From the NCBI GenBank assembly GCA_001897515.1, contig MKTA01000015.1, positions 186,001-250,000 of the forward strand: a stretch of DNA of 64,000 bases, read 5' to 3'. Each line of letters starts with the position of its first letter. Positions within the stretch are counted from its first letter, which is position 1. Made by a program: the position numbers and the translations under genes. The notes under the pieces were generated by a model, which had not been told where the DNA came from, ran no database searches, and worked only from the letters and a program-made list of their open reading frames with translations. The DNA is from Bacteroidetes bacterium 41-46 (GTDB lineage Bacteria > Bacteroidota > Bacteroidia > Bacteroidales > UBA932). Of the stretch, positions 1 to 10,044 are shown piece after piece.

Positions 1-1179
1 TGCTCACTAAGACCTAACGAGGAGAAACTCTGCTTCTCCGCCGTTTTTGAAATTACAGAAAAAGGCAAGGTGGCAGGACGCTGGTTTGGGCGTACAATAA
101 TTGAGTCGGACTACCGATTCAGCTATGAAGAGGCTCAGCAGATTATTGAAAACAAAGAGGGACCGCTTAAAGAGGAGATGCTTAAACTCCACTCTCTCGC
201 ATATCTTTTAAGAGAGGAGAGGTTCAGATCCGGCGCAATCAGCTTTGAGAGGCCTGAGATGAAGGTTGAGGTTGACGAAAACGGTAAGCCTGTAAGGGTT
301 TACCAAAAGATATCAATGGACTCAAACTGGCTTATTGAGGAGTTCATGCTGCTGGCGAATAGGGAGGTGGCCTACTTCATAGGAGCTAAGGGCAAGCAGG
401 CAAAAACATTTGTATATAGAATACATGAAGAGCCTAATATGGAGAAGATAACGCTTTTCCGCACATTTGTGAAACATTTTGGTTACGAGATGAAACCAAC
501 CAAAAATGCCAGAGAGCTCTCCTCCGAACTTAATAAACTTCTGGGGCTGGTTAAAGACAGACCAGAAGAGAGCGCGATAGAGATAATGGCTCTGCGCTCT
601 ATGGCAAGGGCAAAATACTCTACTGACAATGCCGGGCATTACGGACTTGCTTTTGACTACTACACTCACTTCACCTCTCCCATAAGACGCTATCCGGACA
701 TGATGGTTCACAGACTTCTGGCTCTATATCTTGATAAAGGGAAATCTCAGGACAAATCTTACTTTGAAGAGCGTTGCAAATACTCCAGTGAAAGAGAGCA
801 GCTTGCAACGGATGCAGAGAGGGCCAGCATTAAATACAAGATGGTTGAATTTATGCAGGATAAGGTTGGGCTTACATTTGAAGGCAACATTTCAGGCATA
901 ACAGAGTGGGGAATGTTTGTAGAGATAAAGGAGACTAAAGTAGAGGGCCTTGTTGCCCTTAGAGATATAAAGGAGGACTACCTTCAGTTTAATGAAGAGT
1001 CTCTCTCTCTTTATGCGAAGAGATCCGGAAAAACATTTATTCTTGGAGACTCGGTAAAAATAAAGGTTGAGAAGGCAAACCTAGAGCAGAAACAACTGGA
1101 CTTTTCTCTTGTATGGGAGGAGGCTGCAGAGGTGGCTAAACCTAAAAAGAGAGCTTCAAAAAAGGCTACTCAACAGTAA
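1..1179 (+). CDS. rnr: Ribonuclease R, 3' part (gene starts before the window)
   Basis: The reading frame is open from base 1, so the true start lies upstream; an apparent GTG start at 70 is internal. The product is the C-terminal part of an RNase II/RNB-family 3'-5' exoribonuclease that degrades structured RNA. Visible are the RNB catalytic-domain end with HYGLAFDYYTHFTSPIRRY, the family signature, then an S1 RNA-binding domain (about the last 120 residues, starting near GLTFEGNISGITEWGMFVEI) and a lysine-rich tail (KPKKRASKKATQQ), as is usual for RNase R. The stop overlaps the 3' end of convergent glmS by 14 bases. Confidence 0.95.
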   Translation, partial: CSLRPNEEKLCFSAVFEITEKGKVAGRWFGRTIIESDYRFSYEEAQQIIENKEGPLKEEMLKLHSLAYLLREERFRSGAISFERPEMKVEVDENGKPVRVYQKISMDSNWLIEEFMLLANREVAYFIGAKGKQAKTFVYRIHEEPNMEKITLFRTFVKHFGYEMKPTKNARELSSELNKLLGLVKDRPEESAIEIMALRSMARAKYSTDNAGHYGLAFDYYTHFTSPIRRYPDMMVHRLLALYLDKGKSQDKSYFEERCKYSSEREQLATDAERASIKYKMVEFMQDKVGLTFEGNISGITEWGMFVEIKETKVEGLVALRDIKEDYLQFNEESLSLYAKRSGKTFILGDSVKIKVEKANLEQKQLDFSLVWEEAAEVAKPKKRASKKATQQ

Positions 1180-3010
1180 CAGATTTGGCAAGATTTCTTG
1201 GCTGGTCAACATCTCTTCCCTTTGTAACAGCAATATGGTATGCCAGTAACTGTAACGGGATTACAGACAGCAAAGGGTCAAGAGCTTCGTGAGTTTCAGG
1301 AATCTCAATGCAGTAATCTGCAATTTTACTGACAACAGCATCGCCCTCAGTAACAACAGCTATTATTCTGCCATTCCTTGCCTTAATCTCCTGAATATTG
1401 CTCACAACCTTATCGTACAGGTTATTTCTTGTTGCGATAACAACCACAGGCATGTCAGAATCAATAAGTGCGATTGGTCCGTGCTTCATTTCGGCTGCCG
1501 GGTATCCCTCCGCATGGATATAAGAGATCTCCTTTAGCTTTAATGCACCCTCCAGGGCTGCCGGATAGCTGAAGCCACGTCCGAGATAGATGAAATTCTT
1601 TGCATAGGTGAAGATTCTGGAAAATCTCTTTATACTGTCACTCTTCTCCAGTATTTTTTCAATTTTTTCCGGGATAAGGCTTAACTCCTTCACAAAACTT
1701 TCAAGAGTTTCCTGTGTAATTGTTCCCTTTACCTTAGCTATGTTAAGCGCAAGTAGAGCAAGAGCTGTCACCTGGCCGGTAAATGCTTTGGTAGAGGCTA
1801 CGCCTATCTCGGGGCCAACATGAATATATGAACCGGAATGGGTATTTCTTGGAATGGACGAACCAACAGCATTGCAAATCCCATATATAAAAGCTCCCTG
1901 AGCCTTTGAAATCTCTACTGCAGCTAATGTATCAGCAGTCTCTCCGGACTGGGAGATAGCTATAACTATATCATCCTGATAAATTACAGGATTTCTGTAT
2001 CTAAACTCAGAGGCGTACTCTACCTCTACAGGTATCCGGCATAATGTCTCAATGAGATGCTCTCCTATAAGCCCGGCGTGCCATGAAGTTCCGCATGCAA
2101 CAATAATTATCCTGCGGGCATTTTTAAATTTTTCACTATTATCAATAACACCGGAGAGAGCAACATTATTCTCTTCAATATTGATTCTGCCCTTCATGCT
2201 ATCTCTCAAAGTTCTTGGCTGCTCAAAGATCTCCTTTAGCATGAAGTGCTCAAACTCTCCCTTCTCCAACTGGCTTATTGTCAGTTCAAGGTGCTGAATA
2301 ACATGACTCTTCTCAACATTCAATAAATCAACAACCTTAAGCCCCTTACCCCGCTCCATCAGAGCTATTTCATTGTCATTAAGATAGACTACATCCTTTG
2401 TGTATTCAACAATAGGCGTTGCGTCAGAGGCTAAAAAGAACTCATCTTCCCCTATGCCGATAACCAGTGGGCTGCTTTTTCTGGCAGCTATGATCGTGTC
2501 AGGGTTCCCCTTTTCAATAACTGCAATTGCAAATGCTCCAATCAGCTGTTGGAGAGCAAGCTGAACAGCTCTGAAGAGAGTCGTCTTCTCCTCCCTCCTT
2601 ATGAAATCAATCAGGTGAACAATTACCTCAGTATCTGTATTGGTCCTGAAAATAAAACCTTTTTGAATTAGAGTCTCCTTGAGAACAGCATAGTTTTCAA
2701 TAATTCCATTATGAATTAAGGCTATGCTTTCATCCATAGAAAAATGCGGGTGGGCGTTGGTTTGGTTTGGCTCTCCGTGAGTAGCCCATCTCGTATGTGC
2801 AATTCCAATATTTCCAGAAATATCTTTCTGCTGAGAGAACTCCTCAAGCTCTTTTACCTTTCCCTTTGTTTTGTATATGTTCAGATTGCCATTGCTGCCA
2901 AGCAAGGCGACACCGGCACTGTCATAGCCCCTGTACTCAAGCCTGTGCAGCCCCTTTATAAGAATGGGATAGGCGTCTCTCTCTCCAATATACCCTACAA
3001 TTCCGCACAT
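1166..3010 (-). CDS. glmS: Glutamine--fructose-6-phosphate aminotransferase (isomerizing)
   Basis: Makes glucosamine-6-phosphate from fructose-6-phosphate and glutamine, the first step towards UDP-GlcNAc for peptidoglycan and LPS. The 614-residue length is normal. The protein begins MCGIVGYIG, so Cys2 becomes the N-terminal nucleophile of the glutaminase domain. Two SIS sugar-isomerase domains follow (SQSGETADTLAA in the first), and the C-terminus is the conserved PRNLAKSVTVE. It lies 8 bases downstream of tnaA on the same strand, so the two are probably co-transcribed. I see no glmS ribozyme in the short gap, and none is expected in this phylum. Confidence 0.97.
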   Translation of the reverse strand: MCGIVGYIGERDAYPILIKGLHRLEYRGYDSAGVALLGSNGNLNIYKTKGKVKELEEFSQQKDISGNIGIAHTRWATHGEPNQTNAHPHFSMDESIALIHNGIIENYAVLKETLIQKGFIFRTNTDTEVIVHLIDFIRREEKTTLFRAVQLALQQLIGAFAIAVIEKGNPDTIIAARKSSPLVIGIGEDEFFLASDATPIVEYTKDVVYLNDNEIALMERGKGLKVVDLLNVEKSHVIQHLELTISQLEKGEFEHFMLKEIFEQPRTLRDSMKGRINIEENNVALSGVIDNSEKFKNARRIIIVACGTSWHAGLIGEHLIETLCRIPVEVEYASEFRYRNPVIYQDDIVIAISQSGETADTLAAVEISKAQGAFIYGICNAVGSSIPRNTHSGSYIHVGPEIGVASTKAFTGQVTALALLALNIAKVKGTITQETLESFVKELSLIPEKIEKILEKSDSIKRFSRIFTYAKNFIYLGRGFSYPAALEGALKLKEISYIHAEGYPAAEMKHGPIALIDSDMPVVVIATRNNLYDKVVSNIQEIKARNGRIIAVVTEGDAVVSKIADYCIEIPETHEALDPLLSVIPLQLLAYHIAVTKGRDVDQPRNLAKSVTVE

Positions 3011-3018
3011 ATCTCAAT

Positions 3019-4398
3019 CTACTTTGCAGGCTCAAGTTCTACAGTGAAATGCCTCATTATTGGAAGCTCCTTCCTTATTTTGTAGCCTCTGGTTATACTT
3101 TCACGGCGGTCAAACACATTTTTCAGAGCAGCTGCAATATAGTCCATATGGTTATTTGTATAAACCCTCCTTGGAATTGCAAGACGAAGAAGTTCAAGTT
3201 CAGGATATCTGTTAACCCTTGTCTCCGGGTCTCTGTCTGCAAGCAGGGCCCCTATCTCTACTCCTCTGATTCCGGCCTCAAGGTAAAGCTCTATCCCCAA
3301 TGTCTGAGCAATAAACTCCTCTTTTGGAACATGTGTCAGAATTTTCTTAGCATCTACAAAAATCGCATGTCCTCCGGCTGGCCTCTGGTATGGGATTCCA
3401 TACTCGTCAAGCTTTTTGCCAAGATACTCTATCTGCTTTATTCTCGTCTCCAGATAGTCAAAATCTGTTCCCTCTCTCAAGCCCTGAGCCAGAGCATTCA
3501 TATCCCGGCCTGACATGCCTCCGTAGGTTATAAAGCCCTCATACATTATAGTGTACATCTGACAAGCCCTCCAATCCTCTTCATCCCTGAAGGCTATAAA
3601 ACCACCAATATTAACTATAGCATCTTTCTTAGAGGACATGGTCATAAAGTCTGCATGGCTGAACATCTCATTGCAGATCTCCTTTATGCTTTTATTTTCA
3701 TATCCCTTTTCTCTGGTTTTAATGAAATAGGCATTCTCTGCAAATCTTGCAGAGTCAAACAGAAGCTTAATACCATATTTTTTGGCTAAGGAGGCTGTCC
3801 CTTTGATATTCTCCATTGATACGGGCTGACCTCCCGCAGTATTATTTGTTATTGTCAGGACAACGCATGGTATTCTCTCTTTTGGATATCTCTTAAGAAC
3901 CTCCTCAAGCTTATTTAAATCCATATTCCCCTTAAATGGTATCTCCAGAGTGGTGTTTTTTGCCTCATCTATTGTACAGTCTATTGCATGGGCCTTTCTG
4001 AACTCAATATGGCCCTTTGTAGTATCAAAATGTGAGTTGCCGGGAAGTATGTCATCAGCCTTTATAATTGATGAAAAGAGAACATTCTCGGCTGCTCTGC
4101 CCTGATGCGTGGGAAGGAAGTAGGGAAAGCCCGTAATATCGGCTATACTCTCCTTTAAATTGAAATATGAACGTGCTCCTGCGTAGCTTTCGTCACCCTC
4201 CATAATCGCCGACCACTGTTTGTCGCTCATTGCACCTGTTCCTGAGTCGGTAAGAAGATCTATAAAGACGTAATCACTCTTAAGATTGAATAAATTATAA
4301 TTTGCATTTCTCATCCACTCCTCTCTCTCTGCTCTGCTGCTCTTTCTGATGGTCTCAACCATCTTTATCTTGTAAGACTCTGCAAATGGAAGTTCCAT
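3019..4398 (-). CDS. tnaA: Tryptophanase
   Basis: PLP-dependent beta-eliminating lyase that splits L-tryptophan into indole, pyruvate and ammonia. The 459-residue protein has the family's FIDLLTDSGTGAMSD, PTHQGRAAENVL and DSARFAENAYFIK blocks, and the PLP lysine in MSSKKDAIVNIGG. The C-terminal AGIRGVEIGALLADRDPET resembles tryptophanase more than the related tyrosine phenol-lyase, but that enzyme is the main alternative. There is no TnaC-like leader peptide and no tnaB permease next to it. The gene following it on the same strand after 8 bases is glmS. Indole production is an inference from the family. Confidence 0.88.
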   Translation of the reverse strand: MELPFAESYKIKMVETIRKSSRAEREEWMRNANYNLFNLKSDYVFIDLLTDSGTGAMSDKQWSAIMEGDESYAGARSYFNLKESIADITGFPYFLPTHQGRAAENVLFSSIIKADDILPGNSHFDTTKGHIEFRKAHAIDCTIDEAKNTTLEIPFKGNMDLNKLEEVLKRYPKERIPCVVLTITNNTAGGQPVSMENIKGTASLAKKYGIKLLFDSARFAENAYFIKTREKGYENKSIKEICNEMFSHADFMTMSSKKDAIVNIGGFIAFRDEEDWRACQMYTIMYEGFITYGGMSGRDMNALAQGLREGTDFDYLETRIKQIEYLGKKLDEYGIPYQRPAGGHAIFVDAKKILTHVPKEEFIAQTLGIELYLEAGIRGVEIGALLADRDPETRVNRYPELELLRLAIPRRVYTNNHMDYIAAALKNVFDRRESITRGYKIRKELPIMRHFTVELEPAK

Positions 4399-4479
4399 AT
4401 TATGCCGTTTTGATTAAGATTATTAATTGAATCATACAAAGTTTGTAATAAAACGGTATAAAACCAAATAAAACATTAA

Positions 4480-4515
4480 CAAAAAATAAGCCGGCGAGGG
4501 TACCCCTGCCGGCTT
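4480..4515 (-). terminator. Intrinsic terminator of secDF
   Basis: AAGCCGGC (4488-4495) pairs with GCCGGCTT (4508-4515), with further AGGG/CCCT pairing inside. Read on the minus strand the hairpin follows the secDF stop by about 20 bases and is followed by TTATTTTTT. Confidence 0.85.
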
Positions 4516-4535
4516 AAAAACTTCTTAAAAAAGTA

Positions 4536-7500
4536 CTATTTTTTCAGCTCTTTTGCCTTATCGGCTCTTCTGCTAACAATATCATAAACGATAGGAGCAC
4601 CTACAAATATTGAAGAGTAAGTTCCTATTATGATACCTATCAGCAATGCAACAGAGAATCCTCTGATAACCTCGCCACCGAATATTGCAATTGCCAGCAT
4701 AACCACTAGTGTTGTTCCGCCAGTGTTTATTGTTCTGGCAAGAGTGCTGTTAAGAGCTTCATTGATATTGGTCTTAAGGTCCCTCTTAGGATACAGAGTT
4801 TTGTACTCTCTGATCCTGTCAAAGATAACCACCGTATCATTTATTGAGTAACCAATGATTGTTAGTATAGCGGCAATAAATGTCTGGTCAACATCAAGGC
4901 TGAAAGGCAGTATTCCCGTAAAGATTGAGAAGAAGCTCATTGTAAAGATAGCGTCATGAAGAAGGGCTACGACACCACCTGTTCCCCAGCTCCAGTTTCT
5001 GAACCTGGCTGCAATGTAGAGGAATATTGCAAATAGTGCGAATACAATTGCAATAACAGCATCTCTCTTTATATCGTCTGCAATAGTAGGACCCACCTTC
5101 TCAGATTGGATGATCCCGTTTGGATTATCTGTAGTTGAGGTAAACTCTTCATAAGATATACCATTTGCATACAGACCATTTAGCGCGTTATACAGCTTTG
5201 AGTCAACAATTTTATCAGTCTCAGGATCGTCGCTGTCTATCATATATTTAGTGGTAACCTTCATCTGATTTCCACCACCAAACTGCTTAACCTCAATACC
5301 CTCTTCAAACTCTGCAAGGACAGCGGCTCTTACGTTCTCAGTTGAGACCTCCTGGTCAAACCTCACAACATATGTACGTCCACCTGTAAAGTCAACACCG
5401 TAGCTGAAACCTTTGGTGAAAATAAAACCAATACCTATCACTGTTACAGCAATTGAGAAGATATATGCATACTTTCTCATTGATATGAAATCAATCTTGG
5501 TGTTCTGAAGGAAGTTTCTTGTGACGTTGTTGTCAAAAGTGATATTTTTCTTCCTCTTAAGCCTCCAGTCAAATATCAGTCTTGAAACAAAGATTGATGT
5601 AATAAGTGAGGTAATAATACCTATAACAAGTGTCGTAGCAAATCCCTGAACCGGACCTGATCCAAATACCGCAAGTACAATACCGGTGATAATTGTAGTA
5701 AGGTTACCGTCAATAATTGCAGAATATGCATTTTTATATCCGTCAGATATAGCAAGACCCAGACCCTTACCGGCTCTGAGCTCCTCCTTAATCCGCTCAT
5801 AGATGATAACGTTTGCATCCACTGCCATACCTAAGGTAAGAACAATACCTGCAATACCAGGAAGTGTAAGAACAGCTCCAAACGAAGTGAGTGCACCAAA
5901 CAGGAACAGAACGTTTGACAGAAGTGCTATGTTGGCAACAAGACCAGCTCCGTTATAGAACAGAATCATATATACAAGAACAAGCAGGAACGCTATCACA
6001 AATGATATAAGTCCCGCGTTGATAGACTCACTACCCAGTGAAGGGCCCACAACTGTATCCTGTACAATTTTTGCAGGAGCCGGTAGTTTACCGGACTTAA
6101 GAACGTTTGCAAGGTCATCTGCCTCTTCAATTGTAAAGTGTCCGCTTATGCTTGACTGTCCTCCCGGTATTTCACCGTTTACAACAGGATAAGAGTAAAC
6201 CATTCCGTCCAGTACAATTGCAATCTGGCGACCAATGTTATTTGCAGTCATCGTTGCCCAGATTCTTGCACCCTCTGCATTCATAGACATACTGACTTCA
6301 GGCACTGCGCTGTTATTGCCAAAAGATCTGCGGGCATCAGTAACGACGCCACCGTCCAGCGGAGCTCTTCCATCTCTGGTATTTGACTTAATAGCCACTA
6401 GTTCAAATATTGTATTGGAAGCATCAATAGGCTTAACCGACCACATTGCTCTCATATCGGCAGGGAAGATTGCCTGAATTTGTGGCATTCTTAGCCATGT
6501 GCCGATTTTTGCAGTATCTCTGTAGTGTGCACGTCCTATACAGGCACCCGGCATTAACTGACCCTGTGCCACACTTGGATTTAGAAGGAAAAAGAGAGGG
6601 TTTTGCTTAGCAATTGCCACCTCATCTCTTGAGAGGGAGTCTGTAGCAATTCCGGCTATAAGCTCTTTAGCAACTCTTGCAGAGTCGCTTACTTCAGCAG
6701 TTGTATCTGATAACTGAGCAGGAGCAGCCTCCTCGTCAGCCAGCATATTTCTGATGTAACTGTCTGCCTCCGCCAGATACTGATATATCTCTTTATTCTC
6801 ATATGTCTCCCAGAACTCAAGAGATGCGGTTCCCTGAAGCAGTTTTCTTACACGCTCAGGATCCTTAACACCCGGAAGTTCAACAAGTATTCTTCCTGAA
6901 TTGCCAAGTTTCTGGATGTTTGGCTGAGTAACACCAAATCTGTCAATACGATTTCTAAGAACGTTGAAAGAGTTTGATATAGCACTCTCTGCCTCCTCTC
7001 TTATTACATCTATTACTTCAGAATTTGATGTCTCAGGTTTAATTCTGTCCCTCATCTCATAGGTGCCGAAAATTTGAGATAGTCTCTGGCCGGGGGCAAC
7101 CTTGTCCCACTCCTGAGCAAAAAGGGTAATAAAATCTGTACGGGAGTTCGCCATATTTGCCTGTGCCTGACTCATTGCCTGAGCAAACAGCGGATTTGTG
7201 TTATAGTTGGAGAGAGCGTTCACAAGGTCGTAAACCTTTACCTCCAGCATAACGTTCATACCTCCCCTCAGGTCAAGACCGAGATTTATCTCCTTCTCCT
7301 TTACCTGCTTGTAGGTAAATCCCAAAAATACCTTCTCTGCAGTTATGGAGTCCAGATAAAACCTCTCTTTTGCCAGACGAAGCGAATCTAGATAAAATGG
7401 CTTCTCCAATTCAGGAATCGCAGCAAACGCAGGAGAAACCTTCTCTGCCTCAACGGCAGCTACTGCATAAACTCTTGCCTTCTTTTCCTGATTCCTTGTT

Positions 7501-7580
7501 GCCCATGTAAATGACAGCTGATAAATACAAGCCAGGGCGATCAAAATTGCCACTAATTTAATGGCACCTTTACTTTGCAT
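4536..7580 (-). CDS. secDF: Fused protein translocase subunit SecDF
   Basis: Membrane component that uses proton flow to assist SecYEG/SecA export. SecD and SecF are fused in one 1014-residue chain, the usual Bacteroidota arrangement. The N-terminal segment VAILIALACIYQLSFTW is the first membrane helix, followed by NLGLDLRGGMNVMLEV, a large periplasmic domain, and the SecD transporter half with GMAVDANVIIYERIKEELR. The SecF half starts near residue 690 (YAYIFSIAVTVIGIGFIFTKG, then GVDFTGGRTYVVRF) and carries GYSINDTVVIFDRIRE. It is a single-gene unit with its own terminator and a TACTTTTG promoter element upstream. Confidence 0.96.
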   Translation of the reverse strand: MQSKGAIKLVAILIALACIYQLSFTWATRNQEKKARVYAVAAVEAEKVSPAFAAIPELEKPFYLDSLRLAKERFYLDSITAEKVFLGFTYKQVKEKEINLGLDLRGGMNVMLEVKVYDLVNALSNYNTNPLFAQAMSQAQANMANSRTDFITLFAQEWDKVAPGQRLSQIFGTYEMRDRIKPETSNSEVIDVIREEAESAISNSFNVLRNRIDRFGVTQPNIQKLGNSGRILVELPGVKDPERVRKLLQGTASLEFWETYENKEIYQYLAEADSYIRNMLADEEAAPAQLSDTTAEVSDSARVAKELIAGIATDSLSRDEVAIAKQNPLFFLLNPSVAQGQLMPGACIGRAHYRDTAKIGTWLRMPQIQAIFPADMRAMWSVKPIDASNTIFELVAIKSNTRDGRAPLDGGVVTDARRSFGNNSAVPEVSMSMNAEGARIWATMTANNIGRQIAIVLDGMVYSYPVVNGEIPGGQSSISGHFTIEEADDLANVLKSGKLPAPAKIVQDTVVGPSLGSESINAGLISFVIAFLLVLVYMILFYNGAGLVANIALLSNVLFLFGALTSFGAVLTLPGIAGIVLTLGMAVDANVIIYERIKEELRAGKGLGLAISDGYKNAYSAIIDGNLTTIITGIVLAVFGSGPVQGFATTLVIGIITSLITSIFVSRLIFDWRLKRKKNITFDNNVTRNFLQNTKIDFISMRKYAYIFSIAVTVIGIGFIFTKGFSYGVDFTGGRTYVVRFDQEVSTENVRAAVLAEFEEGIEVKQFGGGNQMKVTTKYMIDSDDPETDKIVDSKLYNALNGLYANGISYEEFTSTTDNPNGIIQSEKVGPTIADDIKRDAVIAIVFALFAIFLYIAARFRNWSWGTGGVVALLHDAIFTMSFFSIFTGILPFSLDVDQTFIAAILTIIGYSINDTVVIFDRIREYKTLYPKRDLKTNINEALNSTLARTINTGGTTLVVMLAIAIFGGEVIRGFSVALLIGIIIGTYSSIFVGAPIVYDIVSRRADKAKELKK

Positions 7581-7625
7581 GGAATATCTGTTTTAATTTA
7601 ATATAATCCTTCGAAAATTAGCCTA

Positions 7626-7633
7626 CAAAAGTA
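7626..7633 (-). promoter_or_regulatory. -7 promoter element for secDF
   Basis: TACTTTTG on the minus strand matches the Bacteroidota TAnnTTTG consensus, 46 bases upstream of the secDF start. No clear -33 TTTG was found. Confidence 0.45.
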
Positions 7634-7663
7634 GTATTTTTTCACAATATATGAAGAATTTCG

Positions 7664-7671
7664 TAATTTTG
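7664..7671 (+). promoter_or_regulatory. -7 promoter element for the PD40/SPOR-nfeD-floA operon
   Basis: TAATTTTG matches TAnnTTTG and lies 25 bases before the ATG at 7697. It sits back to back with the secDF promoter. Confidence 0.5.
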
Positions 7672-7696
7672 TTGTTCACTATTCACCCAACCACTT

Positions 7697-9547
7697 ATGA
7701 ACAAGTCTTTCTTCCTGCTTACCATCTGCCTGCTGGCAAGTGGCACGACATTCTCACAGGAACAGACATCTGCCGCCGATTTCCAGCGGGCAGAGAGGCT
7801 CAGAAGCGAGTACAACTTTGAAGAGGCAGTAAAAATCTACCGTCGGCTATTGGAAAACACTAAAGACGAGAAATTTGCCACTACTCTTAATATTCAGATT
7901 GCAAGATGCGAAAATGGAATCGGAATGCTGGAGTTCTCTGCAAGTCCGGCCCCTATGGGCCACTCAGATGTGCCTAAAAGAGATTTCACCGGCTTCATCC
8001 CAAAACAGGGGGAGTCATACTGGGCAACCCTGCCTGCCATACTCGGAAAAACCAGAGCATCGGAATCTCCTCAAAACCTTGTCTTCGTAAATCCGGAACT
8101 TGATGTTATTTACTTCTCCGCTCTTAGCGAGAGAGGCAATTACAACATCTACAAAACAACCCGGATAAACGACACACTTTGGCACGCCCCGGAACCCCTT
8201 GATGATATAATAAATTCATCCGGAGATGAGATTCTTCCGGTTATTTCCAGAGACGGCAAAGAGCTTTTCTACGCATCAAACGGACAGTATGGAGTGGGTG
8301 GATTTGATATTTTTCACACCAGGATGGATGAAAAGAGTGGAAAGTGGGAGATTCCCCAGAACATGGGATTCCCTTACTCAACACCATTTGACGACTACCT
8401 TTTCATAAACGATTACGATAAAAGATACTCTTATCTGGTTTCAAACAGAAGTATTGCATCTTCAGACACCGTCAGGGTTTACAGATTAGCATATGAGGTA
8501 AATCCAGTTAAGAGGTCTATCACAGACCCCAAAGAGGCATTTGCTATCTCAAGGCTAATGACAGAGGCTCCCGAGGAGAGGATTTCTCAGCCTAAACAGG
8601 ATGTACCCGATACCGGAGACTATCCCGCACTGGTCAGAGAGGTTAGAAAAATTCAGCAGCAGATAGATTCAACATTAAGATCCCTTGCCGGTCAGAGAAA
8701 CAGATTTTCCAAAATGGAAAACATTGATGAACGGTTATTAATTGAAAGAGAGATTACATCCGGTGAGATAGATGTTTCTCAGCTAAGAGAGAAGCTATCT
8801 ATGGCAACAAAAGCCGTTCAGCAAAAAGAGATGGAGTTTCTCAGCAAGGGGATCCTCATTCCAAGAAGAGAGGTGACCGAAGAGAGACCAAGAGAGCCTG
8901 CGGTTGAAAAGGATCCATTCGTCACGTACCGCATTACTCCCGGCAGATTAAATATCCGCAATCTCTTTGAACCTGAAAAGCCTATAGATTATTCATTCAG
9001 AATCGGAAGGGAGAGCGTGATTTTTGAAGAGACTCCGGATGCAGGCCTGATATACAGAATCCAACTGGCAGTAGTTACCTCAAAGGCAAGCCCGTCAACA
9101 TTTAAAGGAATAAGTCCCATATTTGAGGCAAAGACACCTACCGGGAAGTGGCTCTACACCGCTGGGAACTTTAGAAGATACGCAGAGGCATCAGATGCTT
9201 TGCAAAAAGCTAAGGGAAAGGGATTTCGCACCGCAATGGTTGTTGCATATAAAAACGGGAAATCCATTAATGTAAAAAACGCCAGACTTGAGGAGGATAA
9301 AATTGCAGAGCACACAAACTACCATGTGAAGATATCGGGGTATCCGGATGAGCTTCCTGCATCAGTAATTGCAACCATAAGAGCCACAACAGACAGAGAT
9401 ATTGCCCGCAGGCTCTCATCCGCAGGCAAATCAGAATATTTTATCGGCCCATTCTCCACTAAGGAGGAGGCAGAGGCTGTTGAGAGAGTATTGAACACAG
9501 TCGGCACAAATGGTGTTTCTGTTGAAGAGATAACAAAATCTAAATAA
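7697..9547 (+). CDS. Secreted PD40-repeat protein with C-terminal SPOR-like domains
   Basis: Function unknown; 616 residues. A signal peptide (MNKSFFLLTICLLASGTTFSQ) predicts export to the periplasm. Residues about 28-75 look like a TPR pair (NFEEAVKIYRRLL). Residues about 125-250 hold PD40/WD40-like propeller repeats (DVIYFSALSERGNYNIYKT, KELFYASNGQYGVGGFDIF). A coiled-coil stretch follows (about 300-395). Two SPOR-like segments end the protein: YRIQLAVVTSKASPSTF through WLYTAGNFRRYAEASDAL, and YHVKISGYPDELPAS through YFIGPFSTKEEAEAVERVL. SPOR domains bind denuded glycan, so peptidoglycan association is plausible. It resembles the TPR-PD40 architecture of T9SS PorE but lacks an OmpA domain. 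Only 1 base separates it from nfeD, so the three genes probably form one operon. Confidence 0.75.
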   Translation: MNKSFFLLTICLLASGTTFSQEQTSAADFQRAERLRSEYNFEEAVKIYRRLLENTKDEKFATTLNIQIARCENGIGMLEFSASPAPMGHSDVPKRDFTGFIPKQGESYWATLPAILGKTRASESPQNLVFVNPELDVIYFSALSERGNYNIYKTTRINDTLWHAPEPLDDIINSSGDEILPVISRDGKELFYASNGQYGVGGFDIFHTRMDEKSGKWEIPQNMGFPYSTPFDDYLFINDYDKRYSYLVSNRSIASSDTVRVYRLAYEVNPVKRSITDPKEAFAISRLMTEAPEERISQPKQDVPDTGDYPALVREVRKIQQQIDSTLRSLAGQRNRFSKMENIDERLLIEREITSGEIDVSQLREKLSMATKAVQQKEMEFLSKGILIPRREVTEERPREPAVEKDPFVTYRITPGRLNIRNLFEPEKPIDYSFRIGRESVIFEETPDAGLIYRIQLAVVTSKASPSTFKGISPIFEAKTPTGKWLYTAGNFRRYAEASDALQKAKGKGFRTAMVVAYKNGKSINVKNARLEEDKIAEHTNYHVKISGYPDELPASVIATIRATTDRDIARRLSSAGKSEYFIGPFSTKEEAEAVERVLNTVGTNGVSVEEITKSK

Positions 9548-9548
9548 T

Positions 9549-10016
9549 ATGTCGCTTATTATTACCCTAATAGTTATTGGACTTTTGCTTTTGGCAATAG
9601 AGGTCCTCATTATACCCGGGTTTGGCGTGGCCGGAATATTGGGGCTGCTCTCTCTGATTGGAGCAGCAATTCTTGGATTTACAATGTTCGGCACTACTAC
9701 CGGACTTATTGTTCTTGCTGCTATTATTCTTGCGACATCAATCTCAACCTGGCTCATTTTAAGGTCTAAAACCTGGAAGAGGGCCGCTCTTAACGAAAAA
9801 ATCACCGCCAGGGTTGACTCAACTCCGGAAGAGAAGGGAATAATTCCGGGCTCTCAGGGTATAGCAACCAGCAGATTAAACCCTATGGGAAAGGCCAGAA
9901 TATCTGGTTTGGATATTGAGGCTGTTTCAAGAGACGGAATAATCTCTGCCGGTGAAAAAGTAGAGGTCATCTCAACGGAGGATGGCAAGATAGTTGTCAG
10001 AAGGGCAACTGAATAA
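9549..10016 (+). CDS. NfeD-like membrane protein
   Basis: A 155-residue protein of the short NfeD family, with two or three N-terminal membrane helices ([20 protein letters not shown], then [16 protein letters not shown] and [20 protein letters not shown]). A C-terminal OB-fold domain follows ([20 protein letters not shown] through [17 protein letters not shown]). NfeD proteins pair with flotillin-like or SPFH proteins in membrane microdomains, and here the next gene is floA. Start and upstream stop are separated by one base, suggesting translational coupling with the PD40/SPOR gene. Confidence 0.9.
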   Translation: MSLIITLIVIGLLLLAIEVLIIPGFGVAGILGLLSLIGAAILGFTMFGTTTGLIVLAAIILATSISTWLILRSKTWKRAALNEKITARVDSTPEEKGIIPGSQGIATSRLNPMGKARISGLDIEAVSRDGIISAGEKVEVISTEDGKIVVRRATE

Positions 10017-10044
10017 CAATAAATTAACTTTAAATCAAATTAAT

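Noticed and set aside
322..711. 129-residue minus-strand frame.
   Set aside because: Shadow of the RNase R catalytic domain.
3001..3018. glmS ribozyme.
   Set aside because: The gap before glmS is only 8 bases, too short for the ribozyme.
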